Shown here in pieces: positions 53,405-61,176 of a stretch of 64,000 nucleotides of DNA (position 1 is the stretch's first letter; the number at the start of each line of letters is the position of its first letter). The stretch comes from Palsa-504 sp963742795 (lineage in GTDB: Bacteria > Actinomycetota > Actinomycetes > Streptosporangiales > Streptosporangiaceae), in the NCBI GenBank assembly GCA_963742795.1, contig CAVUNL010000002.1:1-64000 (forward strand). Direction: 5' to 3'. Under the pieces are notes generated by a model. The model had not been told where the DNA came from. It was given only the letters and a program-made list of their open reading frames with translations, and did not search any database. The position numbers and the translations under genes were made by a program.

Positions 53405-54076
53405 TCACTTCATCAGCGCAGGGCCGAGCGGTAGTGCCTTGCCGCCGGTGCCCGCCTGGGCCGCGCTGAAGAACAGGTAGACCCCGACCGCGGCGAACAC
53501 CAGCACCACCCAGCCGCCGGCCTTGAGCAGGTTCGAGGAGGGTACGCCGAGCGGGGAGGTCTGCTCCCAGGCGAGCAGGAGCAGGAGCAGGGCCAAGCTG
53601 ACGAGCGCGAATACCGCGGTGAACGCCGACGGCAGGCGCAGCGTGGCCACGGTCAGCAGCACGATAATGATCAGCCAGGTGAGCAGGAACAGCCTCACGG
53701 TGTCGACCGCCGCGAGGGCAGGGATGGCGAACCAGTTATGGTCCAGGCCGAGCACGAGCACCGCGTAGCTCAGCCAGAAGGTGCCGAAGATGCCGAACAC
53801 GGCCGCGACCGCGCTCTGGCCGACTGCCGCGGCCCAGATCGTGGACAGGAGCAGCCCCAGGGCCGTGGCGGCCAGGATGATCGCCAGGGGGGCGCCGAGA
53901 ACGCCGAACGGCACCACGCCAACCAGGGCGAGGCCGAGCGCCACGGAACCGGCGATGAAGCTCGCCAGACCCCAGATGGACGGGTCGCCGGCCATGGGCC
54001 CGACCACGGGCGCCGCGGGTGCTTCCTGGGCAACGGGACGGCCGGATTCACCGGCGGTTGCGTCAACAGTGGTCAT
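53405..54076 (-). CDS. GPR1/FUN34/YaaH (acetate/succinate) family transporter
   Basis: Start at ATG 54076 with CAGGGAG before it; 223 residues. A soluble N-terminus of about 30 residues is followed by six membrane helices: IWGLASFIAGSVALGLALVG; PLAIILAATALGLLLSTIWA; VFGIFGTFWLSYAVLVLGLD; TVRLFLLTWLIIIVLLTVAT; AVFALVSLALLLLLLAW; GWVVLVFAAVGVYLFFSAA. FGTFWLSY corresponds to the family's conserved FGxFW motif. Known members move acetate or succinate with protons. Next to the propane-monooxygenase regulator, it fits uptake or export of acetate derived from propane or acetone oxidation. Confidence 0.78.
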   Translation of the reverse strand: MTTVDATAGESGRPVAQEAPAAPVVGPMAGDPSIWGLASFIAGSVALGLALVGVVPFGVLGAPLAIILAATALGLLLSTIWAAAVGQSAVAAVFGIFGTFWLSYAVLVLGLDHNWFAIPALAAVDTVRLFLLTWLIIIVLLTVATLRLPSAFTAVFALVSLALLLLLLAWEQTSPLGVPSSNLLKAGGWVVLVFAAVGVYLFFSAAQAGTGGKALPLGPALMK

Positions 54077-54197
54077 CGATTCGCTCCCTGAGCTAAAGAG
54101 CGCCCCGCGCAAGCGGGCTCAATGCATCCGTACGCCGATGACGGGACACATGTGTTCTCACTTTGAATCAGTACCGCTGTGACCTGTGGTTACGGTG

Positions 54198-56000
54198 TCA
54201 GCTGCCCGAGGCGACGATTCCGTATTCGTGTATTTTGCGGTAGATCGTGGCCCGTGACATGCCCAGCGCCTCGGCGGCGCGGACCTTGTTGCCGTCGTGG
54301 TCCTGCAGGCTCTGCACGATCGCGTCGCGCTCGATGGACTCCAGCGGGGACAGCAGGCGGCGGCTCACCGTCCAGCATTCCGGGGGCAGGTCGCGCGGCA
54401 TGATCGCGCCGGCCCGGCGGCGCTGCACGACCTGGCGCAGGACCTGCCAGAGCTGTTCGGTGTTGCCGGGCCAGTTGTGCCGCAGCAGCAACTGCATGGC
54501 CTCGGGGGAGCAGGTCAGGCGGCCCTGCTGGCTGAGCCGGGCCAGGAAGAACGGCACCAGCTCGTGCAGGTCCTCGATGTGGTGGCGCAGCGGCGGGAGC
54601 TCCACCGTGCCCTGGAAGAACCGCAGCAGCCGGGCCATGGGGTTCAGATCGGCGGTGGCCTGCTTGCGGTTCAGGGTGACCGCGACCCGCAGCTCGGCCT
54701 CGCGTCCAGCGGCCCGGGCCTCGCCCAGCGCGCTGGCCAGCGCGTGCATCTGCTTGGCGTTCAGCTCGTCGACGTGCCGGATGACCAGCATGCCCTTGCC
54801 CTCGAGCAGCTCGCGGCGGGTCTTGACCAGCCAGTCCTGGCCCGCCGGCTCGGCGTCGAGGACGTGGAACGGCGCGGCGGGGTTCCGGCGCTGGTGCACG
54901 GCCCGGGCCAGGGCCAGCTTGCCCACGCCGGGCTCGCCCTCCAGGGTCAGCCACTCCCCGGAGTCGTACAGGGTCTCGGCGTCGCGGCAGGCGCGCAGCC
55001 ACAGCACGCCGCTGCCGACCAGGCCGGGCAGGTACATGGCCGAGCGGGGCGCGGGCACGTCGGTCGCGCCGACCACCGCCGAGACCAGCTTGACGTGGAC
55101 CACGCCGTCGGCGACGGGGCCGTCGTTGAGCCGGCGGCAGGACATCCGGGCCATCACGCCGCTGGGCAGGTCGACGGTCACCGCGCCGGTGGCGTGCCGG
55201 GTCAGCGCCTCGGTGGCGTGGCCGATCAGCGCGGCCTGGTCGCCGGGGTCGAGGAGCGTGCGGGCGTGGTCGTTCAGCATGACGACGTCGTTGCCCAGGG
55301 CCAGCACGATGCCGCCGGTGCGCCGGCAGGCCCGGACGTACTCCTGGAGCAGGTCGATGTCCCGGCTGCTGCTGGCCGTGACCAGGGCCTGGGTGATCTG
55401 GTCGGCGGTGGCCTTGACCAGCGAGATCATCAGCGGGTCGGCGTCCCTGCGCCAGCAGGTCAGGTCGATCACGCCCACCGTCTTACCGGAGACCGGGTCG
55501 TGGATCGGCACCCCGGCGCAGCCGAACTGCTCCAGGTGCTCGGCGTAGTGCTCGTGCCCGAATACGTGGGCCGGGCCGCCCGCCTCCAGCGCGGTGCCGA
55601 TGCCGTTGGTGCCGACGCGGTCCTCGGCGTAGCTGAAGCCGGGGGCCAGCATGACGCTGTCCAGCGCGCGCTCCAGATCGTGGTCGGCGGTCAGCCGGTC
55701 CAGTACCAGCCCGTTAGCGTCGGTCAGGATGATGCTGATCGGCTGGCCGTCCAGCTGCTCGCGCAGGCGCCGCAGCACCGGCTCGGCGCTGCGCACCAGC
55801 CTGGTCTCCAGGTCGGGTTCGTGAAGGTAGCTCAGATCGATGTGGTCGGCCGCCACCTGCCACTGGCGCGAGCGCCACCACGAGGCCAGGATCGGCTTGC
55901 GCACCGCATTGGAGTCCACCGCGTCGGCCGAGAGGAACCGGACCCTGGCCTCGGCCAGGCGATCCCGTGACGTCTGCGGCGGCAGTGACGCGTGTGCCAT
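54198..56000 (-). CDS. GAF/AAA/HTH_8 transcriptional activator of the propane cluster (MimR/AcoR-like)
   Basis: 600 residues. N-terminal region and GAF domain (about 60-205: RVGTNGIGTALEAGGPAHVF, GVPIHDPVSGKTVGVIDLTC), then a second sensory part, an AAA+-like domain with P-loop LEGEPGVGKLALARAVHQRR, and a C-terminal HTH_8/Fis domain (IVQSLQDHDGNKVRAAEALG, MSRATIYRKIHEYG). The GAFTGA loop that contacts sigma-54 is missing and the AAA segment around it is shortened, so it should activate with another sigma factor. Divergent from the prm genes; likely their inducer-sensing activator. Confidence 0.88.
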   Translation of the reverse strand: MAHASLPPQTSRDRLAEARVRFLSADAVDSNAVRKPILASWWRSRQWQVAADHIDLSYLHEPDLETRLVRSAEPVLRRLREQLDGQPISIILTDANGLVLDRLTADHDLERALDSVMLAPGFSYAEDRVGTNGIGTALEAGGPAHVFGHEHYAEHLEQFGCAGVPIHDPVSGKTVGVIDLTCWRRDADPLMISLVKATADQITQALVTASSSRDIDLLQEYVRACRRTGGIVLALGNDVVMLNDHARTLLDPGDQAALIGHATEALTRHATGAVTVDLPSGVMARMSCRRLNDGPVADGVVHVKLVSAVVGATDVPAPRSAMYLPGLVGSGVLWLRACRDAETLYDSGEWLTLEGEPGVGKLALARAVHQRRNPAAPFHVLDAEPAGQDWLVKTRRELLEGKGMLVIRHVDELNAKQMHALASALGEARAAGREAELRVAVTLNRKQATADLNPMARLLRFFQGTVELPPLRHHIEDLHELVPFFLARLSQQGRLTCSPEAMQLLLRHNWPGNTEQLWQVLRQVVQRRRAGAIMPRDLPPECWTVSRRLLSPLESIERDAIVQSLQDHDGNKVRAAEALGMSRATIYRKIHEYGIVASGS

Positions 56001-56027
56001 TTCGCCTCCCCACCTAGTGTTCTCCGG

Positions 56028-56061
56028 CTGGAGGCTCAGCCTGGCCTGGAGGCTCAGCCTG
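56028..56061. repeat. Tandem CTGGAGGCTCAGCCTG in the activator leader
   Basis: Two exact 16-mers at 18-base spacing (56028-56043, 56046-56061), each with the dyad AGGCT-C-AGCCT, 28-61 bases before the activator start. Candidate autoregulatory operator. Confidence 0.5.
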
Positions 56062-56121
56062 CGCGGATCGGATTCGGCTTTACCTGCCCCTTACAAAGTA
56101 AACCCGATGTTGCGGGGCACT

Positions 56122-56136
56122 GTCTCAAGTTGAGAC
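56122..56136. promoter_or_regulatory. Dyad GTCTCAAGTTGAGAC upstream of the small prm-leader gene
   Basis: Seven-base perfect arms around a central G. It lies 35 bases before the start at 56172 and 121 bases before the divergent activator. The 11-mer GCACTGTCTCA is shared exactly with the site at 56445. Best candidate for the activator's upstream site. A small hairpin (GACCGCC-GATTT-GGCGGTC, 56134-56152) overlaps its right side. Confidence 0.6.
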
Positions 56137-56171
56137 CGCCGATTTGGCGGTCCTGACGTTTTGCTGGGGCC

Positions 56172-56429
56172 ATGGACGCCCACGGCGAGACCAACCATTC
56201 CCCGGATCCCGAGACCTATAACCCGTGGAGCATCGTCAACCTGGTGTTTCACCACCTGGCTCAGGAGGGTTTGCACCCGGTTCTGGGTGAGTCCGGCGAC
56301 CCGGGTACGCCCGCGGCCGATCTGCTCCGCGCGCTGGGCATCCAGCCGGCCGCCGAGGGGAACCGGCAGCGCTCCGAGCAGACCAAGCAGGAACTCGCGG
56401 CCATCCGCGCCGCGTTCGAACAGGGATGA
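56172..56429 (+). CDS. Small conserved protein at the head of the prm cluster
   Basis: 85 residues: MDAHGETNHSPDPETYNPWS, IVNLVFHHLAQEGLHPVLGE, PAADLLRALGIQPAAEGNRQ, then SEQTKQELAAIRAAFEQG. It has good coding character and, from memory, resembles a short protein found beside actinobacterial propane/methane-type monooxygenases. No motif of known function; acidic, soluble, helical. Dyads on both sides suggest control by the same activator as prmA. It might be a regulator, assembly factor or leader protein; not determined. Confidence 0.7.
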   Translation: MDAHGETNHSPDPETYNPWSIVNLVFHHLAQEGLHPVLGESGDPGTPAADLLRALGIQPAAEGNRQRSEQTKQELAAIRAAFEQG

Positions 56430-56444
56430 AAAACAGCCAGCACT

Positions 56445-56459
56445 GTCTCATTTCGAGAG
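56445..56459. promoter_or_regulatory. Dyad GTCTCATTTCGAGAG upstream of prmA
   Basis: Variant of the 56122 site (left arm identical, right arm CGAGAG), preceded by the same GCACT. It lies 122 bases before prmA. Two copies of one site around the small gene imply two promoters under one activator. Confidence 0.6.
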
Positions 56460-56528
56460 CTCATGACCTTGGCTTTCGAGATGTGATGCACCACACAAGG
56501 ACTTTCGGGGCTGTTGGCTGCAGCCCGC

Positions 56529-56547
56529 GGGGGCCGCTACGGCCCCC
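56529..56547 (+). terminator. GC hairpin in the prmA leader
   Basis: GGGGGCC (56529-56535) pairs with GGCCCCC (56541-56547), loop GCTAC, 34 bases before the prmA start. Could attenuate or stabilise the prm transcript. Confidence 0.4.
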
Positions 56548-56580
56548 CGAACCCCGGAACCCGCCGAGAAAGGGGTGACG

Positions 56581-58236
56581 ATGAGTCGCCAGAGTGTGGC
56601 CAGGGCGCACCAGAAGATCCAGGAGCTGTCCTGGGAGCCCAAGTACCACGAGCCAGTCGCGCAGTACGGGACTGACTACACCTTCCGCAAGGCAGCGAAG
56701 AAGGACCCGCTCAAGCAGGTGCTGCGGTCCTACTTCCCGATGCAGGAAGAGAAGGACCACCGCGTCTACGGCGCCGAGGACGGCGCGATCCGCGGCAACA
56801 TGTTCCGGCAGGTGCAAGAGCGCTGGCTGGAGTGGCAGAAGCTGTTCCTTTCGATCATCCCGCTGCCGGAGATCTCCGCGGCGCGGGCGATGCCGCTGCT
56901 GTTCCGCACGGTGCCGAACCCGGAGCTGCACAACGGCCAGGCGATCCAGATGATCGACGAGGTACGGCACTCGACGATCCAGCAGAACCTCAAGCGCCTG
57001 TACATGCAGAACTACATCGACCCGGCGGGCTTCAACAACAGCCTGCGCAACTTCCAGGACGACTACTGCGGCACCATCGGCCGCCAGTTCGCGGAAGGCT
57101 TCATCACCGGCGACGCGATCACCGCGGCGTCGATCTACCTGACCATCGTGGCCGAGACCGCATTCACGAACACCCTGTTCGTGGCCATGCCGGCCGAGGC
57201 GGCGGCGAACGGCGACTACCTGCTGCCGACGGTGTTCCACTCGGTGCAGTCCGACGAGTCGCGGCACATCTCCAACGGCTACGCCACGCTGCTGATGGCG
57301 CTGGCCGACGAGGAGAACCACCAGCTGCTCGAGCGCGACCTGCGCTACGCGTGGTGGAACAACCACCGGGTGGTGGACGCGGCCATCGGCACGTTCATCG
57401 AGTACGGCACCAAGGACCGCCGCAAGGACCGGGAGTCCTACGCGGAGATGTGGCGCCGGTGGATCTACGACGACTACTACCGCAGCTACCTCGTGCCGCT
57501 GGAGAAGTACGGCCTGGTCATCCCCCATGACCTGATCGAGGAATCCTGGAACCAGATCTGGAACAAGGGCTACGTGCACGAAGTCGCGCAGTTCTTCGCC
57601 ACCGGCTGGCTGGCGAACTACTGGCGCATCGACGGCATGACCGACGAAGACTTCGAGTGGTTCGAGTACAAGTACCCGGGCTGGTACGACAAGTACGGCA
57701 AGTGGTGGGAGAACTACAGCCGCCTGTCCGAGCCGAACGGGCACCACCCGATCGTGGCCGAGGACGTCGACTACTGGTACCCGAACCGGTGCTGGACCTG
57801 CATGGTCCCGTGCCTGGTCCGCGAGGACATGGTGTACGCCGAGGTCGACGGCGTGGTCCGCACGTACTGCCACAAGGAATGCCGCTGGACCGACGTCGAG
57901 GCGTTCCGGCCGACCTACCAGGGCCGGGCCACCCCGAACATGGGCCAGCTCATCGGCACCCGCGAATGGGAAACCATGTACCACGGCTGGAACTGGGCCG
58001 ACGTGGTGTCCGACATGGGCTTCGTCCGCGACGACGGCAAGACCATGGTGGCGCAGCCGCACCTGAAGCTGGGCGACCAGTCGAAGATGTGGACGCTGGA
58101 CCACCTGCGCCGGATGGGACCGGTGCAGAGCCCGAACGTCCTGTTCAACGAGATGACCCCGGAGGAGCGGGCCGCGTTCCACGCCAAGTACATCAAGGCT
58201 GGCCCCGCAGGCCGGTTCCCGAAGGAAGACGCCTGA
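56581..58236 (+). CDS. prmA: Propane 2-monooxygenase hydroxylase large (diiron) subunit
   Basis: 551 residues from ATG 56581, with GAAAGGGG before it. Soluble diiron monooxygenase alpha subunit, also named MimA. The diiron ligands are Glu97, Glu127, His130, Glu192, Glu226 and His229 (PLPEISAARAM, IDEVRHS, VAETAFTN, SDESRHIS). Their spacing (30, 3, 62, 34, 3) is the same as in methane monooxygenase MmoX. A Cys-rich segment CWTCMVPCLVREDM lies near residue 420. With PrmC it forms the hydroxylase that inserts oxygen at C2 of propane and acts on acetone or phenol in relatives. First of prmABCD. Confidence 0.96.
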   Translation: MSRQSVARAHQKIQELSWEPKYHEPVAQYGTDYTFRKAAKKDPLKQVLRSYFPMQEEKDHRVYGAEDGAIRGNMFRQVQERWLEWQKLFLSIIPLPEISAARAMPLLFRTVPNPELHNGQAIQMIDEVRHSTIQQNLKRLYMQNYIDPAGFNNSLRNFQDDYCGTIGRQFAEGFITGDAITAASIYLTIVAETAFTNTLFVAMPAEAAANGDYLLPTVFHSVQSDESRHISNGYATLLMALADEENHQLLERDLRYAWWNNHRVVDAAIGTFIEYGTKDRRKDRESYAEMWRRWIYDDYYRSYLVPLEKYGLVIPHDLIEESWNQIWNKGYVHEVAQFFATGWLANYWRIDGMTDEDFEWFEYKYPGWYDKYGKWWENYSRLSEPNGHHPIVAEDVDYWYPNRCWTCMVPCLVREDMVYAEVDGVVRTYCHKECRWTDVEAFRPTYQGRATPNMGQLIGTREWETMYHGWNWADVVSDMGFVRDDGKTMVAQPHLKLGDQSKMWTLDHLRRMGPVQSPNVLFNEMTPEERAAFHAKYIKAGPAGRFPKEDA

Positions 58237-58254
58237 GGTCTTTCAGTCCTTAGT

Positions 58255-58269
58255 CCGAACGGACCGTGG
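58255..58269. repeat. Dispersed motif, inverted copy 4 (CCGAACGGACCGTGG)
   Basis: Reverse complement of the 44691 motif, immediately after prmA and before prmB. This is the only copy inside an operon. Confidence 0.5.
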
Positions 58270-58393
58270 CTCGTCTTGACCGGTCCGTGCGAGCTAACCG
58301 GGGGGCAGGAGGCTGGGTTGGTTCTCCGGCCGTTCCCTCCTGCTCCCCGGTCCGTCTCCCGCTGTTTCTTCCCGCTTCCCCATGAGGTGATGG

Positions 58394-59446
58394 ATGGGCG
58401 ATAAGCACGTCGTCCGGTTCGAGCCAGTCGGCATCGAGATCGAGGTCGACGAGGAGCAGACGGTCCTGCGGGCCGCCTTCGACCAGGGCCTCATGCTCAT
58501 GCACGGCTGCAAGGAGGGGCAGTGCTCGGCCTGTAAGTCATTCCTGCTCGACGGCGACGACGTGGAGCTGGACAAGTACTCGACGTTCGCGCTGCCCGAC
58601 TTCGAGAAGGAAGAAGGCTTCACGCTGCTGTGCCGGGCGCACGTCTACGAAGACGTGACGATCGAGCTGCTGAACTACGACGAGGAGATGATCAGGTCCG
58701 GACTGCCGATCCAGACGGTCGAGACCGAGGTCGTAGCCAACGACCCGGTCACGCACGACCTGCGGCACCTGGTGCTGCGCATAGTCTCCCCGGACACTGA
58801 CTTCAAGTTCTTCCCGGGGCAGTACGTGGACATCTCCGTGCCCGGCACGGACGAGGTCCGGTCGTTCTCGATGGCGAACACGTCGGCCCGGGAAAGCGGG
58901 CAGCTCGAGTTCGTCATCAAGGTCTATCCGGACGGGCTGTTCTCGGAATATCTCGATAAGCAGCTGAAGGTCGGCGACCGGCTCACCGTGACCGGGCCGT
59001 ACGGGGTGTTCATGTTGCGCGACGCCCCGGACACCGACCTGATCTTCGTCGGCGGCGGGGCCGGGATGGCGCCCATCTTGTCCCTGATCCGCTCGATGGC
59101 CGAACGCGGTATCGACCGCAAGGCCGTGTACTACTACGGCGCGCGCCGCCGCGCCGACCTGTGTTTCGAGGACGAGCTCCGCGCCCTGGAGCAGACCGTG
59201 CCCAACTTCCGGTTCGTGCCCGCCCTGTCGGACGAGGACTGGGAGGGCGAGAACGGCCTGATCACCGACGTGGTGTCTCGTTCGGAGCCGGCGCTGGCCC
59301 GGGCGCACGGCTACATCTGCGGTCCCCCGCCCATGGTGGAGGCCGCGGTCCCGCTGCTGACCAGGCTCGGGATACCGGAAAAGCACGTGTATTTCGACAA
59401 GTTCACGACTACTGGGGACCCGGACAAAGCACCGCCAGCTCCCTAA
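58394..59446 (+). CDS. prmB: Propane monooxygenase reductase (2Fe-2S ferredoxin-FAD-NADH)
   Basis: 350 residues. N-terminal plant-type ferredoxin domain with Cys39, Cys44, Cys47 and Cys80 (GCKEGQCSACKS ... LLCRAH) for the [2Fe-2S] centre. An FAD domain (PGQYVDISVPGTDEVRSFSM) and an NAD domain (LIFVGGGAGMAPILSLIRSM, YICGPPPMVEAAV) follow. It passes electrons from NADH to the PrmA diiron centre. The gap from prmA is 157 bases, larger than elsewhere in the cluster. Confidence 0.96.
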   Translation: MGDKHVVRFEPVGIEIEVDEEQTVLRAAFDQGLMLMHGCKEGQCSACKSFLLDGDDVELDKYSTFALPDFEKEEGFTLLCRAHVYEDVTIELLNYDEEMIRSGLPIQTVETEVVANDPVTHDLRHLVLRIVSPDTDFKFFPGQYVDISVPGTDEVRSFSMANTSARESGQLEFVIKVYPDGLFSEYLDKQLKVGDRLTVTGPYGVFMLRDAPDTDLIFVGGGAGMAPILSLIRSMAERGIDRKAVYYYGARRRADLCFEDELRALEQTVPNFRFVPALSDEDWEGENGLITDVVSRSEPALARAHGYICGPPPMVEAAVPLLTRLGIPEKHVYFDKFTTTGDPDKAPPAP

Positions 59447-59463
59447 CGTGAAAGGGAAGGACT

Positions 59464-60633
59464 ATGACAGAGGCTCAAGAACGCAGCGTCCCGATGGTGA
59501 CCTTCACCGACGCGGAGGCTGGTGCGAAGGTATTCCCCGACTCCACCGAACGCCGGTTCAACTACTACAAGCCGGCCGGGCGCAAGCAGACCCACTACGA
59601 GGACGTCACCGTCGAGGTCCAGCCCGATCCCAGGCACTACCTCGCCCAGGGCTGGCTGTACGGGTTCTCCGACGGCCGCGGCGGCTACCCGCTGGACTGG
59701 ACCGCGCTGAAGGCGTGGGGCACCGACCGGCCCGAACCCAAGCGCTTCCCCGGCTCGGGCGGCAAGGGCTACGACTGGCCCGCGCTGGGCTGGCACGAGT
59801 TCCGTGACCCGAACGAGGAGTGGGAACTCACCCTGTACCGCTACAACGCCAACGTGGTGCGGCAGCTCAACCAGAACATCCAGAACGCCCAGCAGGCCAA
59901 GGCGTTCGACGTGTGGAACCGGAACTGGATCCGGTTCGTGGAGCGCAACGTGGGCGCCTGGATGCACGTCGACCAGGGGCTCGGGCTCTACCTGTTCGCG
60001 AACGCGAACCGCCGGGCCCCGACCAACATGCACAACAATGCGATCTCGGTGAACAGCATGCACCGGATCCGGGCCGCCCAGGACCTGGCGCTGTACAACC
60101 TGACCCTGTCCGAGGTGCTCGACGGCTTCAACGGCACCGCGCACATGGAGACCTGGAACGAGGACCCGGCCTGGCAGGGTGTCCGGGAGGTCGCCGAGCA
60201 GCTGACCGGCATCGACGACTGGTGCGAGGCCATCTTCGCGGCGAACGTGGTGTTCGAGCCGCTGGTCGGCGAGCTGTTCCGCAGCCACCTGGTGATGCAC
60301 GCCGCGCCGCGCAACGGCGACTTCGTGACGCCGACCGTGGTCGGCGCCGAGGAGTACGACTTCGCCGAGCGCGACCTGCGCTACACCGTCCCGATGTTCC
60401 GCCTGCTGACCACCGACCGGGAGTTCGCGGACTACAACCGGGCGCTGATCATGCAGTGGATGTCGACCTGGGTGCCGCGGGCCATCTCGGCCGCCCGGAC
60501 CCTGCAGCCGCTGTGGTCGCAGCCCGAGGCCAAGCCGGGCCGGTTCGAAGACGGCCTGGACGCCGCCAAGAACCGCTTCGCCGGCATCGTGACCGATCTC
60601 GACCTGGACACCCCGAAGGAGCTCGCGCAATGA
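59464..60633 (+). CDS. prmC: Propane monooxygenase hydroxylase small subunit
   Basis: 389 residues: the ferritin-like beta subunit of soluble diiron monooxygenases, without metal ligands. Blocks: RRFNYYKPAGRKQTHYEDVT, YRYNANVVRQLNQNIQNAQQ, FVERNVGAWMHVDQGLGLYL, HNNAISVNSMHRIRAAQDLA and YRALIMQWMSTWVPR-like end. It pairs with PrmA to form the (alpha-beta)2 hydroxylase. It starts 17 bases after prmB, with AAAGGGAAGG as ribosome site, and ends in an ATGA overlap with prmD. Confidence 0.95.
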   Translation: MTEAQERSVPMVTFTDAEAGAKVFPDSTERRFNYYKPAGRKQTHYEDVTVEVQPDPRHYLAQGWLYGFSDGRGGYPLDWTALKAWGTDRPEPKRFPGSGGKGYDWPALGWHEFRDPNEEWELTLYRYNANVVRQLNQNIQNAQQAKAFDVWNRNWIRFVERNVGAWMHVDQGLGLYLFANANRRAPTNMHNNAISVNSMHRIRAAQDLALYNLTLSEVLDGFNGTAHMETWNEDPAWQGVREVAEQLTGIDDWCEAIFAANVVFEPLVGELFRSHLVMHAAPRNGDFVTPTVVGAEEYDFAERDLRYTVPMFRLLTTDREFADYNRALIMQWMSTWVPRAISAARTLQPLWSQPEAKPGRFEDGLDAAKNRFAGIVTDLDLDTPKELAQ

Positions 60634-60995
60634 CCACGGCCGTAGAGAGCCCGTTCAAGTCCAACAACACGGCGTCCAACAAGTGCGGCGTCACGCTCAT
60701 GAACAACCAGGTCGGCGAGATCGTCGCGCAGGTGATGGCGACCAAGCCGAACGTCACCGTGACCCCGCTGCCGTCCATGATGCGCGTCGACGCGATCGGC
60801 CGGATGGACTTCATCTACGACGAGATCTCCGAGGCGGCCGGCGAGGAGCCCGGCTGGTTCGACGCCGCGGAGTTCGAGGAGAACATGTCCACCCACTACG
60901 GCCGGATGATCCACGAGGACGACCGGACGATCATGTTCGCCAACCCCGAGGACGCGGCCGAGTTCATCGGGTTCGACCTGGTGGCCCGGTCCTAG
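60630..60995 (+). CDS. prmD: Propane monooxygenase coupling/effector protein
   Basis: 121 residues, MmoB/DmpM-type effector: NNTASNKCGVTLMNNQVGEI, VAQVMATKPNVTVTPLPSMM, RVDAIGRMDFIYDEISEAAG, HEDDRTIMFANPEDAAEFIG. It binds the hydroxylase and gates electron and substrate access. The start at 60630 overlaps the prmC stop by ATGA, so translation is coupled. Followed by a clear hairpin. Confidence 0.94.
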   Translation: MTTAVESPFKSNNTASNKCGVTLMNNQVGEIVAQVMATKPNVTVTPLPSMMRVDAIGRMDFIYDEISEAAGEEPGWFDAAEFEENMSTHYGRMIHEDDRTIMFANPEDAAEFIGFDLVARS

Positions 60996-61029
60996 CGGCG
61001 CCGGCCTAGCGGGTAGAGACCTATCCAGA

Positions 61030-61065
61030 GCGCGGCCCGTACCCCCGGCATCGTACGGGCCGCGC
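61030..61065 (+). terminator. Hairpin after prmD
   Basis: GCGCGGCCCGTA and its exact complement form a 12-bp stem around a 12-base loop, 34 bases after prmD. Likely a partial terminator that lowers expression of the downstream genes. Confidence 0.6.
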
Positions 61066-61117
61066 ACCCCTACCGGGCAGAAGATGGAAATTCCAGATTT
61101 TGCTCGCGGCATGTTGT

Positions 61118-61153
61118 GGCACTGAGCCGGTAATAACCGGCTCAGTGCCACTG
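61118..61153 (+). promoter_or_regulatory. Perfect 16-bp stem hairpin before the amidohydrolase gene
   Basis: GTGGCACTGAGCCGGT (61118-61133) pairs completely with 61138-61153 around AATA. It ends 23 bases before the next start codon and just before its ribosome site. It may be a terminator, an RNA stabiliser that protects the 3' genes, or an operator. Confidence 0.6.
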
Positions 61154-61176
61154 CCAAGTCACCACGAAGGAGGCAC

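Noticed and set aside
54297..55970. 557-residue frame antisense to the activator
   Set aside because: Gln/Val/Gly/Arg-rich shadow without domains or start signals.
56461..58182. 573-residue open frame antisense to prmA
   Set aside because: Composition (Val/Arg/His/Leu repeats) is that of a GC-biased shadow frame; no motifs, and prmA on the other strand is certain.
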